Source: Kitasatospora xanthocidica (lineage in GTDB: Bacteria > Actinomycetota > Actinomycetes > Streptomycetales > Streptomycetaceae). Taken from it: DNA of 64,000 nt. The position numbers and the translations under genes were made by a program. This document shows positions 16,691 through 24,741 of this stretch, piece after piece. Below the pieces are notes generated by a model, which worked only from the letters and a program-made list of their open reading frames with translations, was not told the origin of the DNA and made no database searches. Where the stretch lies: contig NZ_BNBY01000012.1 of the NCBI RefSeq assembly GCF_014656195.1, forward strand, positions 172,161 through 236,160, read 5' to 3'. Numbering within the stretch: position 1 is the first letter of the stretch; each line of letters begins with the position of its first letter.

Positions 16691-16726
16691 CCGGAAGGCC
16701 CCTCGCTTTCGCAAGGGGCCTTCCGG
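16691..16726 (-). terminator. Terminator of tRNA-Lys copy 1
   Basis: CCGGAAGGCCCCT pairs with AGGGGCCTTCCGG (13-bp stem). Read on the minus strand it follows the tRNA by 8 nt and is followed by GTTT. Confidence 0.75.
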
Positions 16727-16733
16727 CTGTCTG

Positions 16734-16807
16734 TGCGCCGCCAGGGACTCGAACCCCGGACCCGCTGATTAAGAGTCAGCTGCTCTAACCAACTGAGCTA
16801 GCGGCGC
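16734..16807 (-). tRNA. tRNA-Lys (anticodon CUU), copy 1
   Basis: Cloverleaf read on the minus strand: acceptor GCGCCGC with GCGGCGC and discriminator A; D-arm TAGCTCAGTTGGTTAGAGC; anticodon stem GCTGA/TCAGC around loop CTCTTAA, giving anticodon CTT (codon AAG); T-arm GGGTTCGAGTCCC. CCA is not encoded. An identical gene lies at 21557-21630. Confidence 0.95.
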
Positions 16808-16908
16808 CTGCTGACGTGGAGAACATTACCTGGTCAGCGGCCGAAACACACAATCGGCCCGGAGGTCCCCCGTTCCTCCGGGCCGATCGCGCGGTCCGGC
16901 CCCGGGGC

Positions 16909-17817
16909 TCACATGGTCAGCACCACCTTGCCCCGGACGTGCCCGGTGCCGACCAACCGGTGGGCCTCGGCGGCCCGCTCCAGCGGGAGGGCCTCGGCGA
17001 TCTCCAGCCGCAGCCCGCCCGCCTCCCACAGCCGGACCAGTTCGGTCAGCCGGGCGGCGGTGCGCAGGGTGCGGACGGCCCGTACGCCCAGTCGTGCGGC
17101 GCCCTCGAAGTCGACCACGGTGGCGATCCGCTCCCGGTCGGCGACCAGCTCGACGGAGGCCTCCAGCGCGCCCCGCCCGGCGGCGTCGAAGGCCGCGGTC
17201 ACCCCCTGCGGCGCGGCCGCCCGGACCCGCTCGGCCAGCCCCTCCCCGTACGCGACCGGGACGGCGCCCAGCTCGCGCAGGTACGCGTGGTTGCGCTCGC
17301 TCGCGGTGCCGACCACGGTGGCGCCCAGGGCCCGGGCCAGCTGGACGGCGACCGTGCCGACCCCGCCCGAGGCGCCGTGCACCAGGACGGTGTCGCCGGG
17401 GCCGACCCCGAGCAGGTCGAGCGCGGTGTGCGCGGTCTGGCCGGAGGCGGAGAGCGAGCCGGCCTGCTCCCAGGGCATCCCGGCGGGCTTGGCCACCAGC
17501 TGGGCGGCGTCCGTCGTGACCAGCTCGGCGTGGCTGTCCAGCAGCCGGAAGCCGATCACCTCGTCGCCGACCTTCCAGTCCCCGCTGTCCGGTCCCAGCC
17601 GGTCCACCACCCCGGCGAACTCGTTGCCGAGGACGAAGGGCGGCTCGACGGTCAGCCCCGGCGGCCGGAACCCCTCCCGGATCGCGAGGTCCACCGGCTG
17701 CACCCCGGCCGCGTACACCCGCACCCGCACCTCGCCCGGGCCGGGCTCCGGATCGGGCACCTCGGTGACCCGCAGGACCTCCGGACCGCCGGACCCCGTC
17801 ACCGTGACCGCCTTCAT
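16909..17817 (-). CDS. MDR-family NADP-dependent (quinone) oxidoreductase
   Basis: 302-residue medium-chain dehydrogenase/reductase of the zinc-independent quinone oxidoreductase type: MKAVTVTGSGGPEVLRVTEV at the N-terminus, FVLGNEFAGVVDRLG (catalytic-domain core), then the Rossmann nucleotide-binding motif DTVLVHGASGGVGTVAVQLA (about residues 130-150). The catalytic and structural zinc Cys clusters are absent. Likely reduces quinones or other alpha,beta-unsaturated carbonyls with NADPH; substrate unknown. ATG 17817 is chosen because the family starts at MKAV; upstream in-frame codons are non-conserved. Single gene, facing away from the antiporter gene. Confidence 0.85.
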   Translation of the reverse strand: MKAVTVTGSGGPEVLRVTEVPDPEPGPGEVRVRVYAAGVQPVDLAIREGFRPPGLTVEPPFVLGNEFAGVVDRLGPDSGDWKVGDEVIGFRLLDSHAELVTTDAAQLVAKPAGMPWEQAGSLSASGQTAHTALDLLGVGPGDTVLVHGASGGVGTVAVQLARALGATVVGTASERNHAYLRELGAVPVAYGEGLAERVRAAAPQGVTAAFDAAGRGALEASVELVADRERIATVVDFEGAARLGVRAVRTLRTAARLTELVRLWEAGGLRLEIAEALPLERAAEAHRLVGTGHVRGKVVLTM

Positions 17818-18004
17818 GTCTGCTCCCCGCCCTCTCGACCGTTGGACCGCTCGACTGCCCGACAGCTCCCGTCGACCGGCCCCATCCTCGGACTTGAAGT
17901 CCACTTGAGGTCAAGTCCTTGTTCGGCGCGTCTTCACCGATGGGCGCATTGTCAGATTTATCCTGGACGGCGCTCAGCCGTCCGTCGTCGAGAGGAACCT
18001 CCCC

Positions 18005-19588
18005 GTGGGCCAGCTTCCCCTGTTCTTCCTGGTGCTGCTCGCCTCCGTGGTCACCATGCCGCTCGGACGCAAGACGGGAGTGCCGCAGCCGGTCCTGATG
18101 ACCCTGCTCGGCATCGTCATGGCGCTCGTCCCGCAGATCCCGGACGTCAGCATCGAACCCGAGCTGATCCTCCCGCTGGTCCTGCCGCCGCTGATCTTCG
18201 CGGTCGCCCGGCGCTCCTCGGTGCGCTACTTCAAGGCCAACGTCCGCTCGATCCTGCTGCTGGCCGTCGCCCTGGTGGTGGTCACCACCGTCGCGGTGGC
18301 CAGTACGGTGCACTGGCTGCTGCCCGCCCTGCCGCTCGCCGCGGCCATCGCGGTCGGCGCGCTGGTCTCCCCGCCCGACCCGGTCGCCGCCGTGGCGGTG
18401 GCCGGCAGTGTCGGCCTGCCCCGCCGCCTGGTGGCGATCCTCGAGAGCGAGGGCCTGTTCAACGACGTCACCGCGATCGTCATCTACTCGCTGGCGATCG
18501 AGGCCGTGGTCAGCGGCGACTTCTCGGTCGGCCACGCGGTGCTGCGCTTCGTCCTGTCGGCGGTGCTGGCCGTGGTCGTCGGGGTGGTGCTCGGCTGGGT
18601 CAACGCCAAGCTCGCCGAGCGGCTGGACGACCCGACCCAGCAGGTCGCGCTCAACCTGCTGGTGCCCTTCGCCGCCTACACCGTCGCCGAGGAGATCCAC
18701 GGCTCGGGCGTGCTCGCCGTCGTGGTCTGCGCGCTCTACCTGGCCGAGCGGGCCACCGACGCCGACGCCGTCTCCTACCGGCTGGTCGGCAACGCCTTCT
18801 GGGAGGTGGTCGAGATCCTGATCACCGGCGTCGCCTTCGGCCTGATCGGCCTGGAGCTGGCCACCGTGCTCAAGGAGGCCGGCAGCGGCTGGACCGGGTT
18901 CATCGGCGACGCCGCCGTGGTGATCGTGGTGGTCGTGGGGGTCCGGCTGCTCTGGCTGCTGCCGGCCGGCTGGGTGTCGCGCAAGCTGCGCAGCGGCGAC
19001 GACGAGGACACCCCGTTCAGCTGGAAGGAGAGCGTGGTCCTCTGGTGGTCCGGCATGCGCGGGGTGGCCACCGTCGCCCTGGCGCTCGCCATCCCGCTCA
19101 CCCTGCACTCCGGCGAGGACTTCCCCGAGCGCGGCCGGCTGGTCTTCATCGCCTTCAGCGTGGTGCTCTTCACCCTGCTGGTCCAGGGCCTGACCCTGCC
19201 CTGGCTGGCCAAGCGGCTCCGGCTGGACATCGACCAGGACCGCCACGAGCAGGCCGTCCGCCAGCTCTGGTGGCGGGCCGCGAAGGCCGGGCTCAAGCGG
19301 CTCGGCGAGCTGGAGGAGCAGGACCGGCTGCCCGTCGAGGTCGCCGACCGGCTGCGGGACCGTCAGCACGACCGGCTGGCCCGGCTCTGCCCGGAGAACT
19401 ACGCCGAGGAGGAGGCCGCCGAGGCCAAGCTGCGGCTGTCCCAGTGGCGGGCCGCCCGGGACGTCGAGCAGGAGATGATCGCCGCCTCCCGCCGCGAGAT
19501 GCTCGCCGCCCGCAGCGAGCTCGGCGCCGACCCGGAACTGGTCGACCAGGTGCTGCGCGGCCTCGACCTGCGCTCGGAGCGGAAGTGA
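18005..19588 (+). CDS. Na+/H+ antiporter, CPA1 family
   Basis: 527-residue membrane exchanger. About twelve hydrophobic segments span residues 1-410, with CPA1 signatures ALVSPPDPVAAVAV and ILESEGLFNDVTAIVIYSLA (the Asn-Asp ion-binding pair). They are followed by a hydrophilic cytosolic tail of about 115 residues rich in Glu, Arg and Leu that looks helical. Expected role: sodium (or potassium) extrusion and pH homeostasis. GTG 18005 follows GAGAGG with 9-nt spacing. The tail is longer than in minimal NhaP proteins and probably regulatory. It lies between the two tRNA-Lys units with pgi downstream on the same strand, 190 bp apart. Confidence 0.88.
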   Translation: MGQLPLFFLVLLASVVTMPLGRKTGVPQPVLMTLLGIVMALVPQIPDVSIEPELILPLVLPPLIFAVARRSSVRYFKANVRSILLLAVALVVVTTVAVASTVHWLLPALPLAAAIAVGALVSPPDPVAAVAVAGSVGLPRRLVAILESEGLFNDVTAIVIYSLAIEAVVSGDFSVGHAVLRFVLSAVLAVVVGVVLGWVNAKLAERLDDPTQQVALNLLVPFAAYTVAEEIHGSGVLAVVVCALYLAERATDADAVSYRLVGNAFWEVVEILITGVAFGLIGLELATVLKEAGSGWTGFIGDAAVVIVVVVGVRLLWLLPAGWVSRKLRSGDDEDTPFSWKESVVLWWSGMRGVATVALALAIPLTLHSGEDFPERGRLVFIAFSVVLFTLLVQGLTLPWLAKRLRLDIDQDRHEQAVRQLWWRAAKAGLKRLGELEEQDRLPVEVADRLRDRQHDRLARLCPENYAEEEAAEAKLRLSQWRAARDVEQEMIAASRREMLAARSELGADPELVDQVLRGLDLRSERK

Positions 19589-19778
19589 CGAGTCGTCCGC
19601 CCGCGGGCGGAATGTGCGCGACCGCCCCCGGGGTTGCATAGGCTGAACCCGGGCAGGCCGTCAACGGAGTCGGCGCACCACCAGTACCCGCACGACCTCG
19701 CACAGAGACCCTCGCCTTTCCCAGGGCTCACGCCTGGCCCTGCCGGTTCCTGCACCCAGATGAATCGAGGACCCACCG

Positions 19779-21440
19779 ATGTCGGAGACCCGCGCCGACG
19801 CCCGCACCCCGCTGGACCGCACCCCGCAGTGGGCCGCCCTGGCCAAGCACCGGGCCGAGCTGGGCGACACCCACCTGCGCGAGCTGTTCGCCGCCGACCC
19901 GGAGCGCGGCCGCCGCCTCACCCTGCGGGTCGGCGACCTGCACGTCGACTACGCCAAGCACCTGGTCACCGACGAGACGCTGGCGCTGCTGCGCGAACTC
20001 GCCGCCGCCACCGGCGTCGCCGAGCTGCGGGACGCGATGTTCCGCGGCGAGAAGATCAACAACACCGAGCACCGCGCCGTCCTGCACACCGCGCTGCGCG
20101 CCCCGCGCGACGCCGTGATCGAGGTCGACGGCGAGAACGTGGTGCCCGCCGTGCACGCCGTCCTCGACAAGATGGCGGCCTTCGCCGAGCGCGTCCGCGG
20201 CGGCGAGTGGACGGGCCACACCGGCAAGCGGATCCGCACCGTCGTCAACATCGGCATCGGCGGCTCCGACCTCGGCCCGGCGATGGCCTACGAGGTGCTG
20301 CGCTCGTTCACCCGGCGCGACCTGGAGGTCCGCTTCGTCTCCAACGTGGACGGCGCCGACCTGCACGAGGCCGTCCGCGACCTCGACCCGGCCGAGACGC
20401 TGTTCATCGTCGCCTCGAAGACCTTCACCACGATCGAGACCATCACCAACGCGGTCTCCGCCCGCGACTGGCTGCTCGACGGCCTGGGCGCCGGCACCGA
20501 GGCGGTGGCCAAGCACTTCGTCGCGCTGTCCACCAACGCCCGGGGCGTGCAGGACTTCGGCATCGACACCGCCAACATGTTCGAGTTCTGGGACTGGGTC
20601 GGCGGCCGCTACTCCTACGACTCGGCGATCGGCCTCTCGCTGATGATCGCCATCGGCCCGGACGCCTTCCGCGAGATGCTGGACGGCTTCCACCTGGTCG
20701 ACGAGCACTTCCGCACCGCCCCGGCGGAGCAGAACGTCCCGCTGCTGCTCGGCCTGCTGGGCGTCTGGTACGGCGCGTTCTTCGACGCCCAGGCGCACGC
20801 GGTGCTGCCGTACTCGCACTACCTGTCCAAGTTCACCGCCTACCTGCAGCAGCTGGACATGGAGTCCAACGGCAAGTCGGTGACCCGCGACGGCACCCCG
20901 GTGGACTGGCAGACCGGCCCGGTGGTCTGGGGCACCCCCGGCACCAACGGCCAGCACGCCTACTACCAGCTGCTGCACCAGGGCACCAAGGTGATCCCGG
21001 CCGACTTCATCGGCTTCGCGCGGCCGGTCGCCGACCTGCTCCCGGGCCTGGTCGCCCAGCACGACCTGCTGCTGGCCAACTTCTTCGCGCAGACCCAGGC
21101 GCTGGCCTTCGGCAAGACCCCGGAGGAGGTCGCGGCCGAGGGCGTGCCCGCCGAGCTCGTCCCGCACAAGACCTTCAAGGGCAACCACCCGACCACCACG
21201 ATCCTGGCCGGCGAGCTGACCCCGTCGGTGCTCGGCCAGCTGGTCGCGCTCTACGAGCACAAGGTGTTCGTCCAGGGCGCGATCTGGAACATCGACTCCT
21301 TCGACCAGTGGGGCGTCGAGCTGGGCAAGGTGCTCGCCAAGCGGATCGAGCCGGTGCTGCTCACCGGCGAGGGCGCCGAGCAGCTGGACAGCTCCACCGC
21401 CGAGCTGGTCGCCCGCTACCGGGCGCTGCGCGGCCGCTGA
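19779..21440 (+). CDS. pgi: Glucose-6-phosphate isomerase
   Basis: Cytosolic glycolytic enzyme of 553 residues interconverting glucose-6-phosphate and fructose-6-phosphate. Hallmarks in order: HRAVLHTALR, the sugar-phosphate loop VNIGIGGSDLGPAMAYEVL, SKTFTTIETI, LPYSHYLSKFTAYLQQLDME, the signature around VVWGTPGTNGQHAYYQLLHQ and IPADFIGFA (catalytic Glu in the family lies nearby), GKTPEE and HKTFKGNHPTTT. Length is normal for the family. ATG 19779 is preceded by GAGGA. A strong GC-rich hairpin follows at 21447-21480. Monocistronic by context. Confidence 0.97.
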   Translation: MSETRADARTPLDRTPQWAALAKHRAELGDTHLRELFAADPERGRRLTLRVGDLHVDYAKHLVTDETLALLRELAAATGVAELRDAMFRGEKINNTEHRAVLHTALRAPRDAVIEVDGENVVPAVHAVLDKMAAFAERVRGGEWTGHTGKRIRTVVNIGIGGSDLGPAMAYEVLRSFTRRDLEVRFVSNVDGADLHEAVRDLDPAETLFIVASKTFTTIETITNAVSARDWLLDGLGAGTEAVAKHFVALSTNARGVQDFGIDTANMFEFWDWVGGRYSYDSAIGLSLMIAIGPDAFREMLDGFHLVDEHFRTAPAEQNVPLLLGLLGVWYGAFFDAQAHAVLPYSHYLSKFTAYLQQLDMESNGKSVTRDGTPVDWQTGPVVWGTPGTNGQHAYYQLLHQGTKVIPADFIGFARPVADLLPGLVAQHDLLLANFFAQTQALAFGKTPEEVAAEGVPAELVPHKTFKGNHPTTTILAGELTPSVLGQLVALYEHKVFVQGAIWNIDSFDQWGVELGKVLAKRIEPVLLTGEGAEQLDSSTAELVARYRALRGR

Positions 21441-21446
21441 GCCCCC

Positions 21447-21480
21447 GGCCGGGCCGTCCGCTCCGGCGGGCGGTCCGGCC
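21447..21480 (+). terminator. Terminator after pgi
   Basis: GGCCGGGCCGTCCGC pairs with GCGGGCGGTCCGGCC over a 4-nt loop (15 pairs including two G-U), 6 bp after the pgi stop. Confidence 0.65.
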
Positions 21481-21513
21481 GTCCCGTCTTCCGGGAACAG
21501 GAAGCCGAAAACG

Positions 21514-21549
21514 CCGGAAGGCCCCCTGCTTTCGCAAGGGGCCTTCCGG
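21514..21549 (-). terminator. Terminator of tRNA-Lys copy 2
   Basis: CCGGAAGGCCCC pairs with GGGGCCTTCCGG. On the minus strand it follows the tRNA and is followed by GTTTT. Confidence 0.75.
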
Positions 21550-21556
21550 CTGTCTG

Positions 21557-21630
21557 TGCGCCGCCAGGGACTCGAACCCCGGACCCGCTGATTAAGAGTC
21601 AGCTGCTCTAACCAACTGAGCTAGCGGCGC
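21557..21630 (-). tRNA. tRNA-Lys (anticodon CUU), copy 2
   Basis: Sequence identical to the tRNA at 16734-16807, including loop CTCTTAA (anticodon CTT). CCA is not encoded. Confidence 0.95.
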
Positions 21631-21698
21631 CTGCTGACAGAGAAGACTCTAGCAGCGCCGTGCGTCCGGGCCAAAATCGAATACCGGTCGTCCCGCGT

Positions 21699-22352
21699 TC
21701 ACCCGCCGGACACGACGGCCGCCCCGGCGGGCACCGGCGCGCCCGGCTCGCGCGCCGCCCGGACGCAGGCCCACAGCAGCACCGAGGCGCCGGGCAGCCA
21801 GGGCTCCCGCTCGTCCGGGGCGACGATCCACCGCCCGGCGCCCCGGCCTGGGGAGTCCGGGCTGTTCAGCATCCGCTGCAGCGGCGGCACGGTCACCGCG
21901 TCGCCCTTGCCGTGGCACAGCAGCGGCGGCACGTCCCGGGCCCACTCCTCCCAGGCCAGCAGCCGGCGCAGCCGGGGCGCCGCGCCCGGCTGGACGAACA
22001 GCAGGGTCCGGCCCCGGTGGCTCGCCACCGGCCCGCAGCCGGGCCCGGAGGCCCACAGTTCGTCCAGCACCCGGCGGCCGAACAGCGCCGGCATGCTGAT
22101 CACGTCGAAGGCGCGCCCGCAGGGCAGCACCGAGGGCGCCCACGGGCGGGTCTCCCAGAGGGCGCGCATGCTGCGCGGGTACTCGCTGGCGGAGGCGAGC
22201 CAGGCCTCCCCGGCCGCGCTGACGTACTCCACCGACTGATAGGTCCAGATGTCCACGCACAGCAGCGTGCGCCGTGCGCGCCCCGGGAACGGTGGAAAGC
22301 GGTGTTCGCCGGACAGGGCGGCGGGGCATCGCGTACCCTCCGCCACTGGCAT
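21699..22352 (-). CDS. Conserved hypothetical protein (possible PrimPol-like fragment)
   Basis: Protein of up to 217 residues. A recognisable block, ALWETRPWAPSVLPCGRAFD followed by VISMPALFGRRVLDELW and later GRTLLFVQPGA, resembles streptomycete proteins labelled as bifunctional primase/polymerase-like. I cannot see the metal-binding acids needed for that activity, so this is a weak guess. The N-terminal 32 residues look poorly conserved; GTG at 22256 (VDIWTYQSVEYVSAAGEAW) is an attractive alternative start. No membrane segment. It lies just after the second tRNA-Lys, and 18 bp separate it from the stop of the next minus-strand gene upstream. Confidence 0.6.
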   Translation of the reverse strand: MPVAEGTRCPAALSGEHRFPPFPGRARRTLLCVDIWTYQSVEYVSAAGEAWLASASEYPRSMRALWETRPWAPSVLPCGRAFDVISMPALFGRRVLDELWASGPGCGPVASHRGRTLLFVQPGAAPRLRRLLAWEEWARDVPPLLCHGKGDAVTVPPLQRMLNSPDSPGRGAGRWIVAPDEREPWLPGASVLLWACVRAAREPGAPVPAGAAVVSGG

Positions 22353-22370
22353 ATGCCAACGGGCCGGCGG

Positions 22371-22727
22371 TCAGTCCTCGTGGCGGCGCGGTTCGAGCAG
22401 GGTGCGGCCGTACTCGATCATCTTGGCGGCGTAGTCCGGGGTCCAGTCCGCCCGAACGGCGATGTCGGCGTCCGAGAGCGCGTCGAACCGGCGCGGGTCG
22501 GCGAGCTGGGCGGCGGCGACGGCCTGGAAGTCGGTGGCCCGCTCGGCCGCCGCCCGGAAGGCCAGGGCCAGCTCGGTGGAGCGGCGCAGCAGCTCCGCCG
22601 GGTCCGCGATCGACTCCAGGTCGAAGAATCGTTCCGGCTCCGGTTCGGCGGACTGCGGCTCGAACAGCAGCTGCACCGGACGCCTACGCCTGGTCGGCTC
22701 GGTCGACTCAGCAGGGGAGTCGGGCAT
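22371..22727 (-). CDS. Small helical hypothetical protein (118 aa)
   Basis: 118-residue protein. It begins MPDSPAESTEPTRRRRPVQL, a basic, disordered-looking start, and continues as an amphipathic helical region (LRRSTELALAFRAAAERATD, DALSDADIAVRADW, YAAKMIEYGRTLLEPRRHED). The start is fixed by GGAGG 9 nt before ATG 22727. Codon third positions are strongly G/C, supporting real coding. I do not recognise the family. It stands 18 bp upstream of the 21699 gene on the same strand and may be co-transcribed with it. Confidence 0.7.
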   Translation of the reverse strand: MPDSPAESTEPTRRRRPVQLLFEPQSAEPEPERFFDLESIADPAELLRRSTELALAFRAAAERATDFQAVAAAQLADPRRFDALSDADIAVRADWTPDYAAKMIEYGRTLLEPRRHED

Positions 22728-22985
22728 GGACGGACACCTCCGGGGTCTCGATGGGGCGGGCAGAGCTGCACCGGGCTGCGCCGCCCGGGTTGTGGCCGTC
22801 GTCCATTGTCTCGCGGCGAAGGCCGGTAACGGAACGGTGCGCGTGCGGGCGCTATTCCCCGGCGTGCGCCCCGGGGCGCGCAACGGGCGCGGGGTGACCT
22901 GATCGCATGCGAATCGGTTGTCCGGGTGTTCCCGGCGTCCAGCCGTCCGGGCGTTCCGGTCGCCCACAACCCCACGGAGAACCCC

Positions 22986-23294
22986 ATGCGCGTACGGAAG
23001 GGCCTCGCGGCCGGCCTCCTGCTGATCACCCCGGCCCTCGGACCGGCCACGGCGACTCCGGCCTTCGCCGCCGAGACGGCGCTGGTGGTGCAGGGCGAGC
23101 CGAGCCCGCCCGGCGGCCTGTCGCAGGCGACCTGCCCGAGCGGCACCCACCTGACCGGCGGCGGGTACCAGCTGCCCCCCGGGGCGCACGACACCGTCAC
23201 CTACAACGGCCCGTCCGTCGACGCGAAGAGCTGGTACGCGCGGGCCGACCACACGGCCGTCAAGGCCTTCGCGGTCTGCGAGACCGAGGACTGA
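22986..23294 (+). CDS. Small secreted protein (102 aa)
   Basis: Signal peptide MRVRKGLAAGLLLITPALGP with a cleavage site near AFAA, then a mature part of about 72 residues with two Cys. The mature part contains CPSGTHLTGGGYQLPP, a CPxGxxxxGGGY pattern that I associate with small exported proteins of streptomycetes; the second Cys is in FAVCETED at the end, so one disulfide is likely. GGAG precedes ATG 22986 by 6 nt. Function unknown. It converges on the helicase gene, with only 13 bp between the stops. Confidence 0.75.
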   Translation: MRVRKGLAAGLLLITPALGPATATPAFAAETALVVQGEPSPPGGLSQATCPSGTHLTGGGYQLPPGAHDTVTYNGPSVDAKSWYARADHTAVKAFAVCETED

Positions 23295-23307
23295 CGCCTA
23301 CCGGTCC

Positions 23308-24741
23308 CTACCGCAGGCGGACCCGGTGGCCGCTCAGGTGGTCCAGCACCTGATGGTTGGCCTCCCAGCCGTCCGGAAAGGCCACCGGGACCCCCAACTG
23401 CACCGGCTCGGTGGCCGGGTGCTCGTCCAGCAGCCCGGCGATCCCGGCCCGGGCCACCACGATGCAGGCGTGCCGGTGACGGGAGGCGAGCACACAGAGC
23501 CGGCCGGTCTCCAGGTGGAAGGCGGTCGCGTCCGGGCGGCCGGAGAGCGGGTGCAGCACCACGGTGACGTCGTACTCGCGGCCCTGCAGCCGGTTGGCGG
23601 TGTCCACCGTGACGGCCGGCCCGGCCGCGCCGTCCACCGGGACGCCCAGCTTCAGCAGGGCCGCGCGCACCGCCGCCGCCTGGTCGCGGTGGGCGGTGCC
23701 GACGGCGACCCGGTCCGCGGTGAGCGGCGTCCGGCCCTGCTCGGAGTGCGCCGTGAGCCCGCGGTCCAGCAGCCGGCGCACGGTGGCCGCGACCGCAGCC
23801 ACCGCCTGCGGGTCGGTCCGCACGGTGTGCCGGGCGGGCAGCTCCAGCAGGGCCCAGCCGTGCTCGGCGGCCCGGTCGATCGCCGCGTCCAGCGCCGAGC
23901 CGTCGGGGCGGACGGCGGCGGTCAGGAGACGGTCGTCCGGACCGGTGCCGGAGCGGAACGGCGTGTACGGGTAGAACGCCCGGGAGATCAGTGGCGCCGC
24001 GCTGGCGGGCAGCCGCCAGGAGACCGGCAGCCGGTGCGGCTCGATCTGCGGGTTGTGCGCCAGCATGGTGACCACGGCGCTGCCGGACGGGTCGTACGAC
24101 AGCCCGGCCCACTGCTCGGTGCCGACCACGGTGAACGGGTCCAGCTGGCCCGGGTCGCCGACGAACAGCGCCCGCTCGAACAGCCGGGCCACCGCGAGCA
24201 GGGCGTCCGAGCGCATCTGGTACGCCTCGTCGACGATCGCGTGCCGCCACGGCGCCTCGGCCCGCACCCACTGCCACTTGGCCGCGGTGGAGATCACCAC
24301 GTCGTGCCCGGCCAGCTCGCCGACCTTGTCGGAGGGCGTCACACTGGCGTGCTTCAGCACCTCCGGGCCCGGCCTGGAGTCGGCGGCGTGCAGCCGGCCG
24401 ATCGTCAGGCCCGGCGCCTTCTCGGCCAGTCGGCCGACCAGGTCGTCCACCTGACCGTTGGTCTGGGCGACGATCATCAGCCGCTCGCCGGCCTCGACCA
24501 GCTCGCGGGCGGCCCGGACCACCAGCGTCGACTTCCCGGCGCCGGGCGGGGAGTCCACCACCACGCCGCGCGGGGCGCCGGCCGGCGGGCGGACCGTCGC
24601 CGCCAGGATCCCGGCCACGGCGGCGTCGGCGGCCGCGCCCGGGGCCTGCCGGGCGGCCGGCTCGGGGGTCGGCGCAGGGGTCGGCGCGGGCGACCGCTCG
24701 GGGGACTGCGCAGGGGTCGGCACAGGGGGCGGGGTGGCCAT
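23308..24741 (-). CDS. Superfamily 1 (Upf1/Dna2-like) DNA/RNA helicase
   Basis: 477-residue ATP-dependent helicase with the full SF1 motif set in order: motif I SPPGAGKST (about 62-70), Ia IVAQTNGQVDDLVGRL, II IVDEAYQM (about 166-173), III LFVGDPGQLDP, IV region LPVSWRLP, V VDTANRLQGREYDVTVV and VI VLASRHRHACIVV. The TxxRLQGREYD form of motif V is typical of Upf1/Dna2-like SF1B helicases rather than UvrD/Rep. The protein has no nuclease or beta-barrel domain of its own. Its start codon overlaps the stop of the upstream 541-aa gene (TGATG), so the two are translationally coupled; the operon begins with a Cas4/Dna2-type nuclease. ATG 24741 opens a Pro-rich leader of about 45 residues. Confidence 0.85.
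   Translation of the reverse strand: MATPPPVPTPAQSPERSPAPTPAPTPEPAARQAPGAAADAAVAGILAATVRPPAGAPRGVVVDSPPGAGKSTLVVRAARELVEAGERLMIVAQTNGQVDDLVGRLAEKAPGLTIGRLHAADSRPGPEVLKHASVTPSDKVGELAGHDVVISTAAKWQWVRAEAPWRHAIVDEAYQMRSDALLAVARLFERALFVGDPGQLDPFTVVGTEQWAGLSYDPSGSAVVTMLAHNPQIEPHRLPVSWRLPASAAPLISRAFYPYTPFRSGTGPDDRLLTAAVRPDGSALDAAIDRAAEHGWALLELPARHTVRTDPQAVAAVAATVRRLLDRGLTAHSEQGRTPLTADRVAVGTAHRDQAAAVRAALLKLGVPVDGAAGPAVTVDTANRLQGREYDVTVVLHPLSGRPDATAFHLETGRLCVLASRHRHACIVVARAGIAGLLDEHPATEPVQLGVPVAFPDGWEANHQVLDHLSGHRVRLR

Larger units (their letters stand above)
16688..16815. repeat. 128-bp direct repeat, copy 1 (tRNA-Lys and terminator)
   Basis: Identical to 21511-21638 except for two adjacent positions in the terminator stem (126/128). 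It contains the whole tRNA-Lys gene, its hairpin and 8 bp upstream of the tRNA. The copies are exactly 4,823 bp apart in the same orientation. Confidence 0.9.
21511..21638. repeat. 128-bp direct repeat, copy 2 (tRNA-Lys and terminator)
   Basis: Second copy of 16688-16815 (126/128 identical). The two copies bracket the oxidoreductase gene, the antiporter gene and pgi. Confidence 0.9.

Noticed and set aside
16826..19639. Long overlapping frames on both strands over the oxidoreductase, antiporter and spacer
   Set aside because: Products are low complexity; the real genes in these positions have complete families.
16688..21638. Integrated element with tRNA attachment-site repeats
   Set aside because: Repeats cover the whole tRNA plus terminator, the enclosed genes are pgi, an antiporter and an oxidoreductase, and no integrase or phage gene is present.
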